DNA of 26,215 nt from Chloroflexaceae bacterium UBA1466 (GCA_002325605.1 DCSM01000095.1:1-26215); one strand, 5' to 3'. Positions 7,215-17,000 are shown, counted from the first letter of the stretch. Notes: a model not told the origin generated them from the letters alone. Program-made: numbers and translations.

Positions 7215-8441
7215 TTACGCTTTGACTTTTTTGTCTTCGAGTACGATTTCAGTCACGACACCTGCGCCTACAGTCCGGCCACCTTCGCGGATTGCAAAGC
7301 GGAGACCTTCTTCGATAGCGACAGGAACAATCAATTCTACATCAAACAAAACATTATCCCCAGGCATAACCATATCTGTGCCTTCGGGCAATGTAATTGA
7401 TCCCGTGACATCGGTAGTCCGAATATAGAATTGGGGGCGATAGCCAGGGAAGAAGGGCTTGTGTCGCCCACCCTCGTCTTTTTTCAAGACATAGACTTGG
7501 GCTTTGAACTTCGCGTGAGGTTTAATGCTTCCTGGGATGGCCAAAACTTGGCCCCGCTCAATATCGGTGCGTTCAATGCCTCGCAAGAGACAACCTACGT
7601 TATCGCCCGCGATGCCGCTATCCAAGATTTTCTGGAACATCTCCACGCCAGTAACGACGGTTTTACGCGGCTCTTCATTCGTCATGCCCACGATTTCAAC
7701 TGTATCGCTGACCTTGACCTGGCCCCGTTCAATCCGCCCTGTAACCACTGTTCCGCGCCCTTTGATGCCGAAAACGTCTTCAATGGGCATGAGAAATGGC
7801 TTATCAGTATCACGGGTAGGAGTGGGAATAGCCGCATCAACAGCATCCATCAATTTCAGAATACACTCATATTCTGGGGCATTGACATCTTCACTCTTAC
7901 TTAAAAGAGCAACTCGCGCACTTCCCCGAATGATCGGAATATTGTCTCCTGGAAACCCTTGTTTTACCAAAAGTTCGCGGAGTTCTAATTCGACCAGTTC
8001 AAGCAATTCCTCATCATCCATCATGTCAACTTTGTTGAGAAAGACAACCATTGAAGGAACTTGAACTTGGCGAGCGAGCAAAATGTGTTCGCGGGTTTGG
8101 GGCATGGGGCCGTCGGGGGCTGAAACCACTAAAATCGCGCCGTCCATTTGAGCCGCCCCAGTGATCATGTTTTTGATATAGTCAGCATGACCTGGGCAGT
8201 CAACGTGGGCGTAATGGCGCGTATCGGTTTCATATTCCACGTGCCGAATGGCGATTGTGATTCCTCTAGCGCGCTCTTCGGGGGCATTGTCAATTTGGTC
8301 GTAATCTGTGAACTTAGCTTTGCCTTTGAGGGCCAAAACCTTCGTTATAGCCGCGGTGAGCGTCGTTTTGCCATGGTCGACGTGGCCAATTGTACCGACG
8401 TTGATATGGGGCTTGTTACGCTCAAATTTCTGTTTTGCCAT
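7215..8441 (-). CDS. tuf: Elongation factor Tu
   Basis: This 408-residue GTPase delivers aminoacyl-tRNA to the ribosome. Visible G motifs are GHVDHGKT (19-26), DCPGH (about 80-84) and NKVD (about 135-138). The switch I region is ARGITI. Domains 2 and 3 are complete (GRGTVVTGRIERG; HKPFFPGYRPQFYIRTTDVTG). Sequence and length resemble EF-Tu of filamentous Chloroflexia. The start is the ATG at 8441 with only a weak upstream site, but it carries the shared CCTAGAAAGTAG leader. Three tRNA genes precede it, as in the tufB operon of E. coli. Whether a second tuf exists cannot be judged here. Confidence 0.98.
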   Translation of the reverse strand: MAKQKFERNKPHINVGTIGHVDHGKTTLTAAITKVLALKGKAKFTDYDQIDNAPEERARGITIAIRHVEYETDTRHYAHVDCPGHADYIKNMITGAAQMDGAILVVSAPDGPMPQTREHILLARQVQVPSMVVFLNKVDMMDDEELLELVELELRELLVKQGFPGDNIPIIRGSARVALLSKSEDVNAPEYECILKLMDAVDAAIPTPTRDTDKPFLMPIEDVFGIKGRGTVVTGRIERGQVKVSDTVEIVGMTNEEPRKTVVTGVEMFQKILDSGIAGDNVGCLLRGIERTDIERGQVLAIPGSIKPHAKFKAQVYVLKKDEGGRHKPFFPGYRPQFYIRTTDVTGSITLPEGTDMVMPGDNVLFDVELIVPVAIEEGLRFAIREGGRTVGAGVVTEIVLEDKKVKA

Positions 8442-8456
8442 CTATTTCTTAAACTT

Positions 8457-8497
8457 CTACTTTCTAGGCGTAAAAACGAGTTGACCATCAAAATTCC
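8457..8497 (-). promoter_or_regulatory. tuf leader segment shared with rplK
   Basis: It holds the exact 12-mer CCTAGAAAGTAG (8468-8457), preceded by AGGAATTTT, in the same arrangement as the rplK leader at 6031-6078. Confidence 0.5.
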
Positions 8498-8580
8498 TAC
8501 TTTAGTCGGCCATGAATGTTCAACTTAGTAGCATGCATATAGACTAAAAGAGGTTTTTCAATTTAACCACTACCGAGGAA

Positions 8581-8616
8581 AGTGTGTTTAGGATATGAGA
8601 TTATCCTAAACACACT
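8581..8616 (-). terminator. Long perfect hairpin between tRNA-Thr(GGT) and tuf
   Basis: Fifteen-bp perfect arms AGTGTGTTTAGGATA/TATCCTAAACACACT surround a 6-base loop. It begins 8 bases after the tRNA CCA end. No real T-run follows (TTTCC), so it may be an RNA-processing or partial termination structure separating tRNA from tuf mRNA. Confidence 0.55.
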
Positions 8617-8623
8617 ATTCAGC

Positions 8624-8699
8624 TGGAGCCCACGACGAGAATCGAACTCGTGACCTTCACACTACCAATGTGATGCTCTACCTGCTGAGCTACATGGGC
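8624..8699 (-). tRNA. tRNA-Thr (anticodon GGT)
   Basis: The acceptor GCCCATG pairs with CGTGGGC. The D-loop has GCTCAGCAGGTAGAGC. The anticodon stem TCACA/TGTGA carries the loop TTGGTAG. The T arm has GTTCGATTC. CCA is encoded. It is the third gene of the tRNA-tuf unit. Confidence 0.97.
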
Positions 8700-8730
8700 C
8701 CGCTTCAAAACCTTGAACGGGAAAAGGACT

Positions 8731-8818
8731 TGGTGGGCCGGGCTGGATTTGAACCAGCGTAGACCTTCCGGTCAACGGAGTTACAGTCCGTCCCATTTAA
8801 CCACTCTGGCACCGACCC
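8731..8818 (-). tRNA. tRNA-Tyr (anticodon GTA)
   Basis: The acceptor GGGTCGG pairs with CCGGCCC. The anticodon stem ACGGA/TCCGT has loop CTGTAAC. There is a long variable arm, as expected for class II tRNA-Tyr. The T arm has GGTTCAAATCC and CCA is encoded. It lies 21 bases from the preceding tRNA. Confidence 0.97.
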
Positions 8819-8839
8819 AATTTAATTGTCAACGTAACG

Positions 8840-8915
8840 TGGAGCCGACGCAGGGAATCGAACCCTGAACCTGCGGTTTACAAAACCGCTGCTCTGCCAA
8901 TTGAGCTACGTCGGC
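8840..8915 (-). tRNA. tRNA-Thr (anticodon TGT)
   Basis: The acceptor GCCGACG pairs with CGTCGGC. The anticodon stem GCGGT/ACCGC carries the loop TTTGTAA. The T arm has GGTTCGATTCC and CCA is encoded. It is the first gene of the unit, 35 bases downstream of the -10 box. Confidence 0.97.
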
Positions 8916-8950
8916 TTTTCCCTACAGAAGACCAATTCCTTAACGCACCT

Positions 8951-8979
8951 ATTCTACCACACCCCTGGGCTTCTTGCAA
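8951..8979 (-). promoter_or_regulatory. Sigma70-type promoter of the tRNA-tuf unit
   Basis: On the minus strand TTGCAA (8979-8974) and TAGAAT (8956-8951) are separated by exactly 17 bases, 35 bases before tRNA-Thr(TGT). The 8916-9210 stretch otherwise holds only this promoter and the foldback element at 9055-9174. Confidence 0.8.
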
Positions 8980-9054
8980 GCTAGGATCCAAAATCGCTTC
9001 TAAATGGCTGTCTAATGCTGTTTTTAAGCCTGGGTTGGGCCTGAAGCATTCTAT

Positions 9055-9174
9055 TATGAAATCCCTGGATTTGGAATCAACTAGGCTGAAACCCAAGTTC
9101 TTTTCTCTCGGAGGCCCCAGCTTTAGCTGGTGGGGCACAGCTAAAGCCGGGGCCTCCGCAAGGGGGATTTCATA
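9055..9174. repeat. 120-bp foldback element with nested inverted repeats
   Basis: The outer 11-bp inverted repeat TATGAAATCCC (9055-9065) / GGGATTTCATA (9164-9174) encloses a 21-bp near-perfect inverted repeat (9109-9129 with 9138-9158, one mismatch). The inner part carries the GCTTTAGC/GCTAAAGC core and aligns with the start of the repeat block at 21710. It is noncoding and could be a small mobile palindromic element. Confidence 0.65.
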
Positions 9175-9210
9175 GTCCCGGATGGCTCTGAAAGAGGCCT
9201 AAGCGGCTGG

Positions 9211-12200
9211 TTAAGCGGTTTCTTCGAGGTTGTTTAAGAGCAAAATTTGATCATACGCCGCTTCAACAACCGCGGCGAGATTTTTGACAATCGTCTCAGC
9301 CCCTGGCTCAAAAGCTTTCAAGGTGGCCCAAATATCTTGGAGATGCGTAAAGGCTTGGATGCGCTGTGTCTTCCAACTGATCGGGCGCTCTTTGCGCGGA
9401 GTGCTAAGAATGTGGAATAATTCATCGTGGGCTGTATGATAAGCAATCAGCAAGCTGGTTGCCTGGAAAATCTGCCCCAGTTCGGGATAAATTTCGCGCA
9501 TTTGGGCCATTTGTTCATTGATTTCGGCAATATCGGCCAAAATTCTCCCACAAGTTCGTTTGAAATCTTCCCAATCAAAAGTCGCTTTATCTTCAAAAAC
9601 CTCTCTTAACTGCTGAAATTCCTGGCGAATAAAATCTACCCGCTCCAGGGTTTGGAGTTCAGCAAGGTTTTCGCCCAGATCTCGCTCATCCAACTTAGCC
9701 GTAACGGGGTTTAACTGGCGGTTCTGTTTCGCCAAAGCCTCTTTGAGACAGAGCGTGAAGGGCCGCGCTTCTAAGCTGCCATCTGTGTAGACTCCATCCC
9801 GATAGAGTTGACAAACCTCTTCCCAAAGTTTAATTGCAGCGCGTAAGTCTTGGCTCTGCATTTCGTAGGCTTGTTGCGCTAGACTGAGCGCTTGGCCAAT
9901 GCGAAGGGCCAAAGTGTTCCGCATCTCACGGGCTTCGCTGTCTTCCCGATTGAATTGCAAAGCTTCCATGAGAAAGTTGTGAGCAGCGTTGAGTTCCGCC
10001 TGCGCTTGGGCTTTTGCAGCTTGAGTCTTACGCTCTTGGGCATGGTCAAAATTGTGCTGAATGAGAGTTTGAAGCTCAGTGAGGGCCTGATCCGTTGGGG
10101 GCAAATGGGAGGCAATCTCCTGGATACGATCCTTCGCTTGGTTGAGCCGCCCCTCCTGTAAATCCTGGCGGGCGCGTAAGAGAATTTCGCGCCCCTTGAG
10201 CTCTTGGACGATTCCCTGAACGGTTGAGTCAGCGGGAGCAATAGCACTTAACCCTTCCAAAATAACGGGATAGGCCTTTTTCCAATAAGTTAAAGCACTT
10301 TGGGCCACAGTTTGCCAACAAATGCAATAGCGTTGCTTAAATTGCAGAATGCGCTGAGTATATTCTTCCTTTTGAAAAAAGGAATACGTCGTCGTTATGC
10401 GAATAGCCTCTTCTAAAAGGGCATGCGTCTTCTGAAGTTGATAGAAAGGTGATTCGCCGGCATAGCCCAGCGCATTTTTCAAGCGACTAAGATACATTTC
10501 AAGCTCTTTTAGGGCTTTGAACAAAACGGCTCCCGCGTGTTCCGTAGCATCAATTTCGTTCAAGAGGGTTAGCACAAAGGGCGTGGAGGAAATTTCGGCT
10601 GCTTTTTGGCCGGCAGCTCGGGCCGCATTCCAATGCCCAAGGGCTTGAAGTTGCCGGGCAATGTGAAGCTGTTCAAGGCTATCGCGCTCGCTCTGAAGTT
10701 CGGGCAACACCGGCAAGATAAAGGGCAGCAAGGCCGGCCTTGTCTCGGTCAAATTGGTATCAAAAGGCTTGAGATCATCCTGATAGAGCAAGTTGCGGAG
10801 GTATAAAACCCAGCGGCGGGCCTGGCGTTCGGCTAAAAGGCGGTGCATTTGTTGGGCTTTTTGGAGGTCGGTGGTTGGGCGACTGGCCAAACTTTCAATC
10901 GCGGCCTTTAACTGGATTAGCGCTGGGGTTGCACAGAGGTTTGCTTGCTCTAGTTGCTGGGCCTGAAGTGTAGCCTGGGTGCGGGAAGAGTGATCATCCC
11001 CCCAAAAGGCATCCTGAAGCGCATCGATCTGGGCGGCCAAGCGCAGATAATCTTCTTCATCGGCATGCAATTCAAGTTCTAAGGCTTCCCATTCCCAAGT
11101 CTGCTTTAAGCTCAAAGCAGGGGGATAATCGGGATAACGGCGCAGAACCTCAGTCTCCAGAAACTTTTGGCCTAGAAGGGGGTCAGAGTCTGCGGTTTGG
11201 CTAAGTTGCCGAGCTTGTTCCGTAGCTTGCTTGAGGAAGGTTTGCATCTCTAGGCCCCAAAGATGCGCTTGCTGTTGCCAAGCTAAAACCAAAGGGTCTT
11301 CGGTGGAGCGCGTCGCCAGAAAATGGGCTAATTGGTCGACAGAATGAAGGGCTTGTTGGTAATTGTCCAGGAGATAAAATTGTTTGAGAGTTTCAAAAAT
11401 CTGTTGGGCTTCGGTCCGAATCTCTAGGCCCTCTTGGGCTTCAGAAACAAACTGTTTGAGGGTCTGAAGGAGGAGGTCAAATTCAGGTAAACCGTATTCG
11501 CGGAGACTCTGGATTGTGGTTTCAGCGAGATTCTGGGCCTGCTGATAAGCATGTTGCTGAAGGGCCTCCGCAATCAGGGTTCGATTCCGTTCGGCGGCTT
11601 CGTAAGCTCCGGCGCGGTCACATTCGCGCTGGAGTAGGGTGAGGCGCTGGTGCGCGGCGGCGGCCTCAGAACTTGCCAAAGGTTGGGCCAAAAGTTGCTG
11701 GGCCTGGCGCAAGAGTTCGCGGGCTGGCCCCCACTCGCTTTGCTGGACGGTCTCAGTGACCTGCTCAAGCAATAACCGCAGTTCCAAAGCCTGGCATTGG
11801 GCTTGGTCGGTAGGTTCCGCGCTTAACCGGCTGGCGTTGGTCAAGTGAATGCGGGCGGTCTCAAAATCGTGAGTGGCAAGGGCCTGCTCGGCCTCACTCA
11901 GCAGCCACGTAAATTGGGTATGGTGAAGTTGCACTTTCAGACCTTGCACTTGTTGAAACAAATCCTCAGATAACAGATTGGTCTCAAGGCAGACCAGCGT
12001 CTGGCGAGCGAGGGCAAAATTCTGCTTCGTAAGCTGCTGGTGGGCCAGGGCCAAAATTTGGGCTTTGAGGTGATCTTCGGCTTCCTGGGCTTGCGGTTTG
12101 CCTGTCGTGGTTCCTCCCCCCTGTGCCTCGCGGTGCTTGAGCGGGGCGGCTGGGCAAGTTAAAAGCTGATCTAGCTGAAGCCGTACTCTAGCTCGGATGG

Positions 12201-13836
12201 CCGCCACTTGCTCCCCAAAAGGCTCTGAAGGGCCCCTAAGCTCGATCTGGTGACAAGCATCCTCAGCCCGCTCCCAGGCCTGTTCAGCTTCCGCCGCCTG
12301 CGCTTCGGCCCCCAAGCTGGTCGCAAAAGCTGCTTCATGCTGGGCCGTTTGAAGCAATTGGACCAAATCAGTTTGATTGGCCAGTTGCGTTTCGACCACC
12401 TGCAAGTGTTGTTGAAGTTCGACCTGAAGTTCGGTCAAATCGGGTGCGGCAGCCAAAATTGGCTCCAACTTCTGTAGCTCTTCCAGGGCGGTCAAAAGGG
12501 AACAGCGTTGCTCGGCCAAATCATCAATTGCTCGCAAGCGGGCTTGGCGATAAATGAGGAGCAACCGCGCTTCGCTGGCCAGCCAGCCTAATTCAGCTAA
12601 CTCCGGATATTGGCGGGCCAAAGGACGTAAAAGCCGCATGGCTGCGCTGGCTTGCTCCTGGGAAAGTTGCGAAAGCGCGGGCTGGAGCAAAACCAAGGCC
12701 CGTTCGAGGCTGATATTTATTTTAGCGTAGATAGTTGGATGCTGCTGGGCCAGCTTGGCGACCCAACTCCAGCGCCGCGCTGGGGCATCGCGCCCATTGT
12801 TGGCCCCATAGATCGCGGTAAAGCGTTCTGCGGCCAGCCCAAACTCGCCTCTTTGTAATAAACGTTGCCCCGTTGCTAAGTTGCTCTCCCGCATCCGATC
12901 TGCACCTTGGTCAACTTCCGTAAGCAAATGCTGAATCAGAGGATGCTCAGGACTCTGTTTTGCGGCCCGCTTGAGCAACGCTTTAGCTGCAAAGTAGCGC
13001 TGACCTTCTAGCGCTTTTTGCGCTTGAGCGACTAAATCACCGACGGGCATTTGGGCCGCAAGATATTCCCGCTGCAAATCGGCCAAAAAATCTTCGTCTT
13101 GAGCATAGCGCTGGGTGATCTGGGGATGCAAGGCGCGGTACATAATCTGTTGCAAACCGCAGGCCACTTGCTCCCAGTTTAGCGCGTCCTCCAAGCGCCC
13201 CGCCATCAAACGGCCTTCGGGGTCGACCCCTAGCCGCTTACCCGTCAGCATTTCATACAACCGCGCCCCAAACCGGGCCCAATCGCCACTCACCCCTCGT
13301 GCTGCAACAGGCGAAACCACATTCCAGTCAATCACCCGTAAAGGTTCAGGCTTTTCGGGCTGCCAAAAGAGGTTTTCGAGCTTCATGTCATCGTAGCAAA
13401 TGCCAGCCCGATGAGCTAAGGCCAAAGCCTGGGCAAAATGCCAGGCGATTTCCAAAACCTCCTGTTCGGGCAACGGTTGGGTTTCCCAATCAACCACGCG
13501 GTCAACCAAGTCGTAAAAGACATTTTGCCCTTTGGCCAATTCTAGCACAAGGAAAGGTTCAGGCGCATCTGGGGCCGCGAGGTCGAGCAAGCGCACAGCA
13601 TAGTGGGAACCTGCGGCCTCTTCAACCTGGCGCAAGCGCTCCAGCGTTTCAGCTTCTTGGAAAAAGCGGATGCGGTCTGTCGCAGGCCGATTGGGGCGGA
13701 GCGCTTTAGCCGCAACAAATGTACCATCTTCTGCTTGCGCCAGAAAAACTTGCCCCAACAACCCTGGCAGGCCCAGCGGCTTTTCGAGGCGGAATGAATG
13801 TCCGCTAATCCCTCTAATGTGCCAACCAACCTGCAT
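9211..13836 (-). CDS. Atypical Ser/Thr protein kinase-like protein with giant helical/TPR tail
   Basis: The protein has 1541 residues. Residues 14-210 form a kinase-like domain: VAAK with Lys44, a likely helix-C Glu near 61-64, YDDMKLEN (148-155) in place of HRDxKxxN, and DWN (170-172) in place of DFG. Catalytic Asp150, Lys152, Asn155 and metal-binding Asp170 are kept, while the His-Arg pair is lost, so activity is possible but unproven. The glycine loop is weak (GLPGLLGQVF). From about 310 to the end the protein is almost wholly helical with Gln/Leu/Ala-rich repeats, likely TPR-like and coiled coil. No membrane span is seen, so it is probably cytosolic. I place the start at the ATG at 13836 (AGGGG upstream). 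The in-frame ATG at 13992 would translate only tandem repeats. It is the last gene of the vWA-tubulin-kinase set. Confidence 0.8.
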   Translation of the reverse strand: MQVGWHIRGISGHSFRLEKPLGLPGLLGQVFLAQAEDGTFVAAKALRPNRPATDRIRFFQEAETLERLRQVEEAAGSHYAVRLLDLAAPDAPEPFLVLELAKGQNVFYDLVDRVVDWETQPLPEQEVLEIAWHFAQALALAHRAGICYDDMKLENLFWQPEKPEPLRVIDWNVVSPVAARGVSGDWARFGARLYEMLTGKRLGVDPEGRLMAGRLEDALNWEQVACGLQQIMYRALHPQITQRYAQDEDFLADLQREYLAAQMPVGDLVAQAQKALEGQRYFAAKALLKRAAKQSPEHPLIQHLLTEVDQGADRMRESNLATGQRLLQRGEFGLAAERFTAIYGANNGRDAPARRWSWVAKLAQQHPTIYAKINISLERALVLLQPALSQLSQEQASAAMRLLRPLARQYPELAELGWLASEARLLLIYRQARLRAIDDLAEQRCSLLTALEELQKLEPILAAAPDLTELQVELQQHLQVVETQLANQTDLVQLLQTAQHEAAFATSLGAEAQAAEAEQAWERAEDACHQIELRGPSEPFGEQVAAIRARVRLQLDQLLTCPAAPLKHREAQGGGTTTGKPQAQEAEDHLKAQILALAHQQLTKQNFALARQTLVCLETNLLSEDLFQQVQGLKVQLHHTQFTWLLSEAEQALATHDFETARIHLTNASRLSAEPTDQAQCQALELRLLLEQVTETVQQSEWGPARELLRQAQQLLAQPLASSEAAAAHQRLTLLQRECDRAGAYEAAERNRTLIAEALQQHAYQQAQNLAETTIQSLREYGLPEFDLLLQTLKQFVSEAQEGLEIRTEAQQIFETLKQFYLLDNYQQALHSVDQLAHFLATRSTEDPLVLAWQQQAHLWGLEMQTFLKQATEQARQLSQTADSDPLLGQKFLETEVLRRYPDYPPALSLKQTWEWEALELELHADEEDYLRLAAQIDALQDAFWGDDHSSRTQATLQAQQLEQANLCATPALIQLKAAIESLASRPTTDLQKAQQMHRLLAERQARRWVLYLRNLLYQDDLKPFDTNLTETRPALLPFILPVLPELQSERDSLEQLHIARQLQALGHWNAARAAGQKAAEISSTPFVLTLLNEIDATEHAGAVLFKALKELEMYLSRLKNALGYAGESPFYQLQKTHALLEEAIRITTTYSFFQKEEYTQRILQFKQRYCICWQTVAQSALTYWKKAYPVILEGLSAIAPADSTVQGIVQELKGREILLRARQDLQEGRLNQAKDRIQEIASHLPPTDQALTELQTLIQHNFDHAQERKTQAAKAQAQAELNAAHNFLMEALQFNREDSEAREMRNTLALRIGQALSLAQQAYEMQSQDLRAAIKLWEEVCQLYRDGVYTDGSLEARPFTLCLKEALAKQNRQLNPVTAKLDERDLGENLAELQTLERVDFIRQEFQQLREVFEDKATFDWEDFKRTCGRILADIAEINEQMAQMREIYPELGQIFQATSLLIAYHTAHDELFHILSTPRKERPISWKTQRIQAFTHLQDIWATLKAFEPGAETIVKNLAAVVEAAYDQILLLNNLEETA

Positions 13837-13846
13837 TTTGTGCCCC

Positions 13847-14005
13847 TGTAGAATAGGCATCTTGCCTGTCCCTTGTAGAATAGGCATCTTGCCTGTCCCT
13901 TGTAGGATAGGCATCCACCTGTCCCTTGTAGGATAGGCATCCGCCTGTCCCTTGTAGGATAGGCATCCGCCTGTCCCTAGTAGAATAGGCATCTTGCCTG
14001 TCCCT
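13847..14005. repeat. Tandem array of six 26-27 bp units
   Basis: There are six contiguous copies: 13847-13873, 13874-13900, 13901-13926, 13927-13952, 13953-13978 and 13979-14005. Variants are GGCATCTTGCCTGTCC and GGCATCCGCCTGTCC. Each unit holds the imperfect palindrome AGGCA-TCT-TGCCT. It fills the gap between the tubulin-like and kinase-like genes. The same repeat, inverted, lies at 26081-26215. Confidence 0.9.
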
Positions 14006-14024
14006 AGAGATTTTGCCAGAAGAC

Positions 14025-17000
14025 CTAACTTAACGTTCCCAAAGCTCGTCCATCAAAACTGCGGTTTACAGTCGCGCCACATTCGGGACAAAACTTAGCG
14101 CCTAAAGGCATCTGATGGCCATTGGAACAAAAAGCCTCTGTTATAGTTGTCAAAGTTCGGGGAGGGGCCCCACATTCAGCGCAAAACTTAGTGCCCAAAG
14201 ATATTTGATGCCCATTAAGACAAGCCAAACTTGCTCCAGTTGTGATTATTTGGGCTGGAGCAGCGCATTCAGCGCAAAACTTAGCACCCAAAGGCATTTG
14301 ATGCCCATTCATACAGATCAAAGTAGTATTTCCCGCCGAAGTGCCAGGTTCACGGGGCGGTTTAAATTGCGGTTGGGCTAACCGATTATAGGGCAGGCCC
14401 TGAGCCAAAAGGCGTTTTTGCAAACTTTCGATCAAGCTATTCACGGTTAAAGCCAACAAACAACCCAGATCCTGTTCGATAGGTTTGTCACTTGCCAGCA
14501 TTTGAGCAATTTCGTCGTCTAAACTTTGCTCTAAGAGGTTAATAAGACAACTATAATCGCCACCTTCGATGCTGGTCTGGCTCTTTTTGGGGTCTACAAG
14601 CAATTTCCCGCCCATTACCTGCGCCTCATAAGCACGTAAATCTTGTTCTAAAAGCTCAAAATTGATCCGCGTTTCACTGCTTTCGATGTCAGCGCCCTTG
14701 AAAATGAAGGTTTCCATTGCGGTGAAAAGCGATGGATTCCGTTCAGCGGGGGTAAGGACAAACCGCCCTATACTGCGGCGGCTATTCTGGGTTCTAAGCT
14801 GTAAAACAAAGCAATTGTTGCGGCCTGCTTGTTCAAAATGAATGAAACGATAGAGGTAGCAGAGCAAAAACAATTCAACTCGCTGGCGATCTTCCAACAT
14901 CGCGGTTAAACGGGGCGCAAACTTCTGGCGAGGCCGCCGAATCGTCGGTAAAAGTGCTTCCAATTCTACAGCATGAACTTCAGCAGGGAAAATATGGAGC
15001 ATTCGCGCATCGCCCTGATAGCTATAATAGGCTTCTTCCGCAGCGATGTAAGCTAAAATACCGCTAGAAGAGATTACGTCAGCCGTAGCTAAAACTGTGC
15101 AAGTGTAAGGATTAGCGGCGGGCAAAATCTGATTGTCTTTCGCTTGACTGCCCATTGTCCGAAAAACATGCGCGAATTCAGTGAAAAAGGCTTGCTCTTG
15201 GCCTTCTGAAACGCAAACAAAGCGGTTTTCTTCCTGCGAACCTTGCTTCTGAGCATCAAAACGAATCATCGGGCTACATTTTTCAGCAAATTTCAGAGCC
15301 AAACTAGAAGGATTAAAAGCTTTGCTTAATCTTTCCGCAATGGTCAACCTGCGAATCGGCTCAAAATAATTGCGGGCCAGTTGGAAAAAGACTGTCGTAT
15401 TCTGTTCAGTTGCGCGACGGCCCTGGATCGTTTCAGGGGCAGCAAGCCCTAAATTAGGCAAAGTTAGCTGAAAAACAGAACTATCACGCTCAATCTGCCA
15501 GACTAAATGCGCTAAAGCATCATCATGCTTCCCTTGGGCATATTTCTGATAGAGCGAATCTTCAAAGATAGCATCTGTAAGGTATTCATGGACTTTGATA
15601 TTTTGCTTTTCAGCACGATTAGCGCGATGTTGCGCTAGTTGGCTTTGCAGATTTTCGTAAGCTCCGGCATCATTAAAGCTTCCCCGATAACCGCGTAATA
15701 ACGTATTTAGCCAGGCATCAATTGCTCCTTTAACTTCATTTGTGGCCCGACATAGCGTTTCAGCAGTCATACGGAGGTTTTCAAGCAGCAATTCATTCGT
15801 TTCATAGCCGATTAAATCTTGTTCAGCCTCAAGATAGCTCTGTTGGGCCTTGACTGCGGGGTGAATGCCCTTTACAAACATTCCTAATAAACTTCCCCGC
15901 GTCTTTGCCTCTTCCATTAAACTATGAGTTTGGCCTACTGTCTCGCGGCGGCGGCGTAAATCATCGGTTTGCGAGCGATAAATGCGGACTTTTTCAAAAA
16001 AGGCTTGGGTCTTTTCAAAGGCTTGACTCAAATGAAGGAGGAAATCGTGGACAAACCCAAGCCTTCCTTGCCTTTCTTGCTGAAAAGCAGGATTAGTCGG
16101 TGCAGAACCATTGAGCGCCCGCAAAATATACTCGTGAAGCAGAAGACAATAGCGTTCACGTTGAATTGCAACACATTGTTCCAGCGCCAAACGATAGCGC
16201 CCCCCGATTCTGCGCCCATTGATGTCGCGCCCCAAAAACTCATCTTTGAAATGGGCAACTCCATTGAGAATGCGGTCACAACCATTGATAAAATCATCGC
16301 CTTCGATATTACTCGGTTGAACTCGATTGATCAGTTGGATTTGCAAAATTTCCCGAACATCATGCGCGATTTTAGCGACAACAGGATCGCTTTGCGGCGG
16401 CAAAAGCCAAACTAAAAGCGCTGAAGAATCGGTTTCGGCGAATTCGCGGAGATAAGAAATTTCATTGAGGTTGCGCTCGACCAGATTTGGCACATTTAAG
16501 AGAAACTGCGTCGTGTTAAGCCCCGATTCGCTGCTGGCGGCTCGCAGGAATTCAAGCACTCTTTTTCGTGGATCATCCTCGTAGGTCAAAATTAGCGTTT
16601 CTTGCTGATTTTCATCTTTTTGCTTGAGAAACTGCACGAGATATTGATCAATCAATTCGAGCGCAAACCGATAAGTCAGGCTGGTGATAATGTCTTCAAC
16701 AGGTAAGATCAGCGAATATGTACCTAAACTACTATACGTTGGCCGCCCAGTTCGGCTTTGAATCTCAGCAATGCGCGTATTGACATTCTTATAATGTTGG
16801 GCATAAGCATCTCCCGCGCTTACATCCAACAACATAGAAATACTATCCGCAATTGAAGGATAAACTCCATATTTGGGATGGACATCATCGAGCGAAAACC
16901 GATCTCGTACAGCATCTAAAATGTAGCAATTATCAAACAATTTACCTGTTTGGCCGCCGTAAATCGTTTTGAGCAAAGGGTCTTCAGGATTGTAGACAAT

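Noticed and set aside
7431..8064. Plus-strand open frames opposite tuf
   Set aside because: They are antisense shadows of the highly conserved EF-Tu gene, with no recognisable protein features or binding sites.
8700..8730. A tRNA-Gly gene between tRNA-Tyr and tRNA-Thr(GGT)
   Set aside because: Only about 31 bases separate the two tRNA genes, too short for another tRNA.
13837..13992. N-terminal extension of the kinase-like protein from the ATG at 13992
   Set aside because: These 52 codons are a direct translation of the 26-27 bp tandem repeats (MPILQGTGK repeats). The kinase domain and a plausible binding site begin at 13836.
13847..14005. CRISPR array
   Set aside because: Units are contiguous with no unique spacers, and no cas genes are nearby. 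The same applies to the 32-bp block at 21711-21850.
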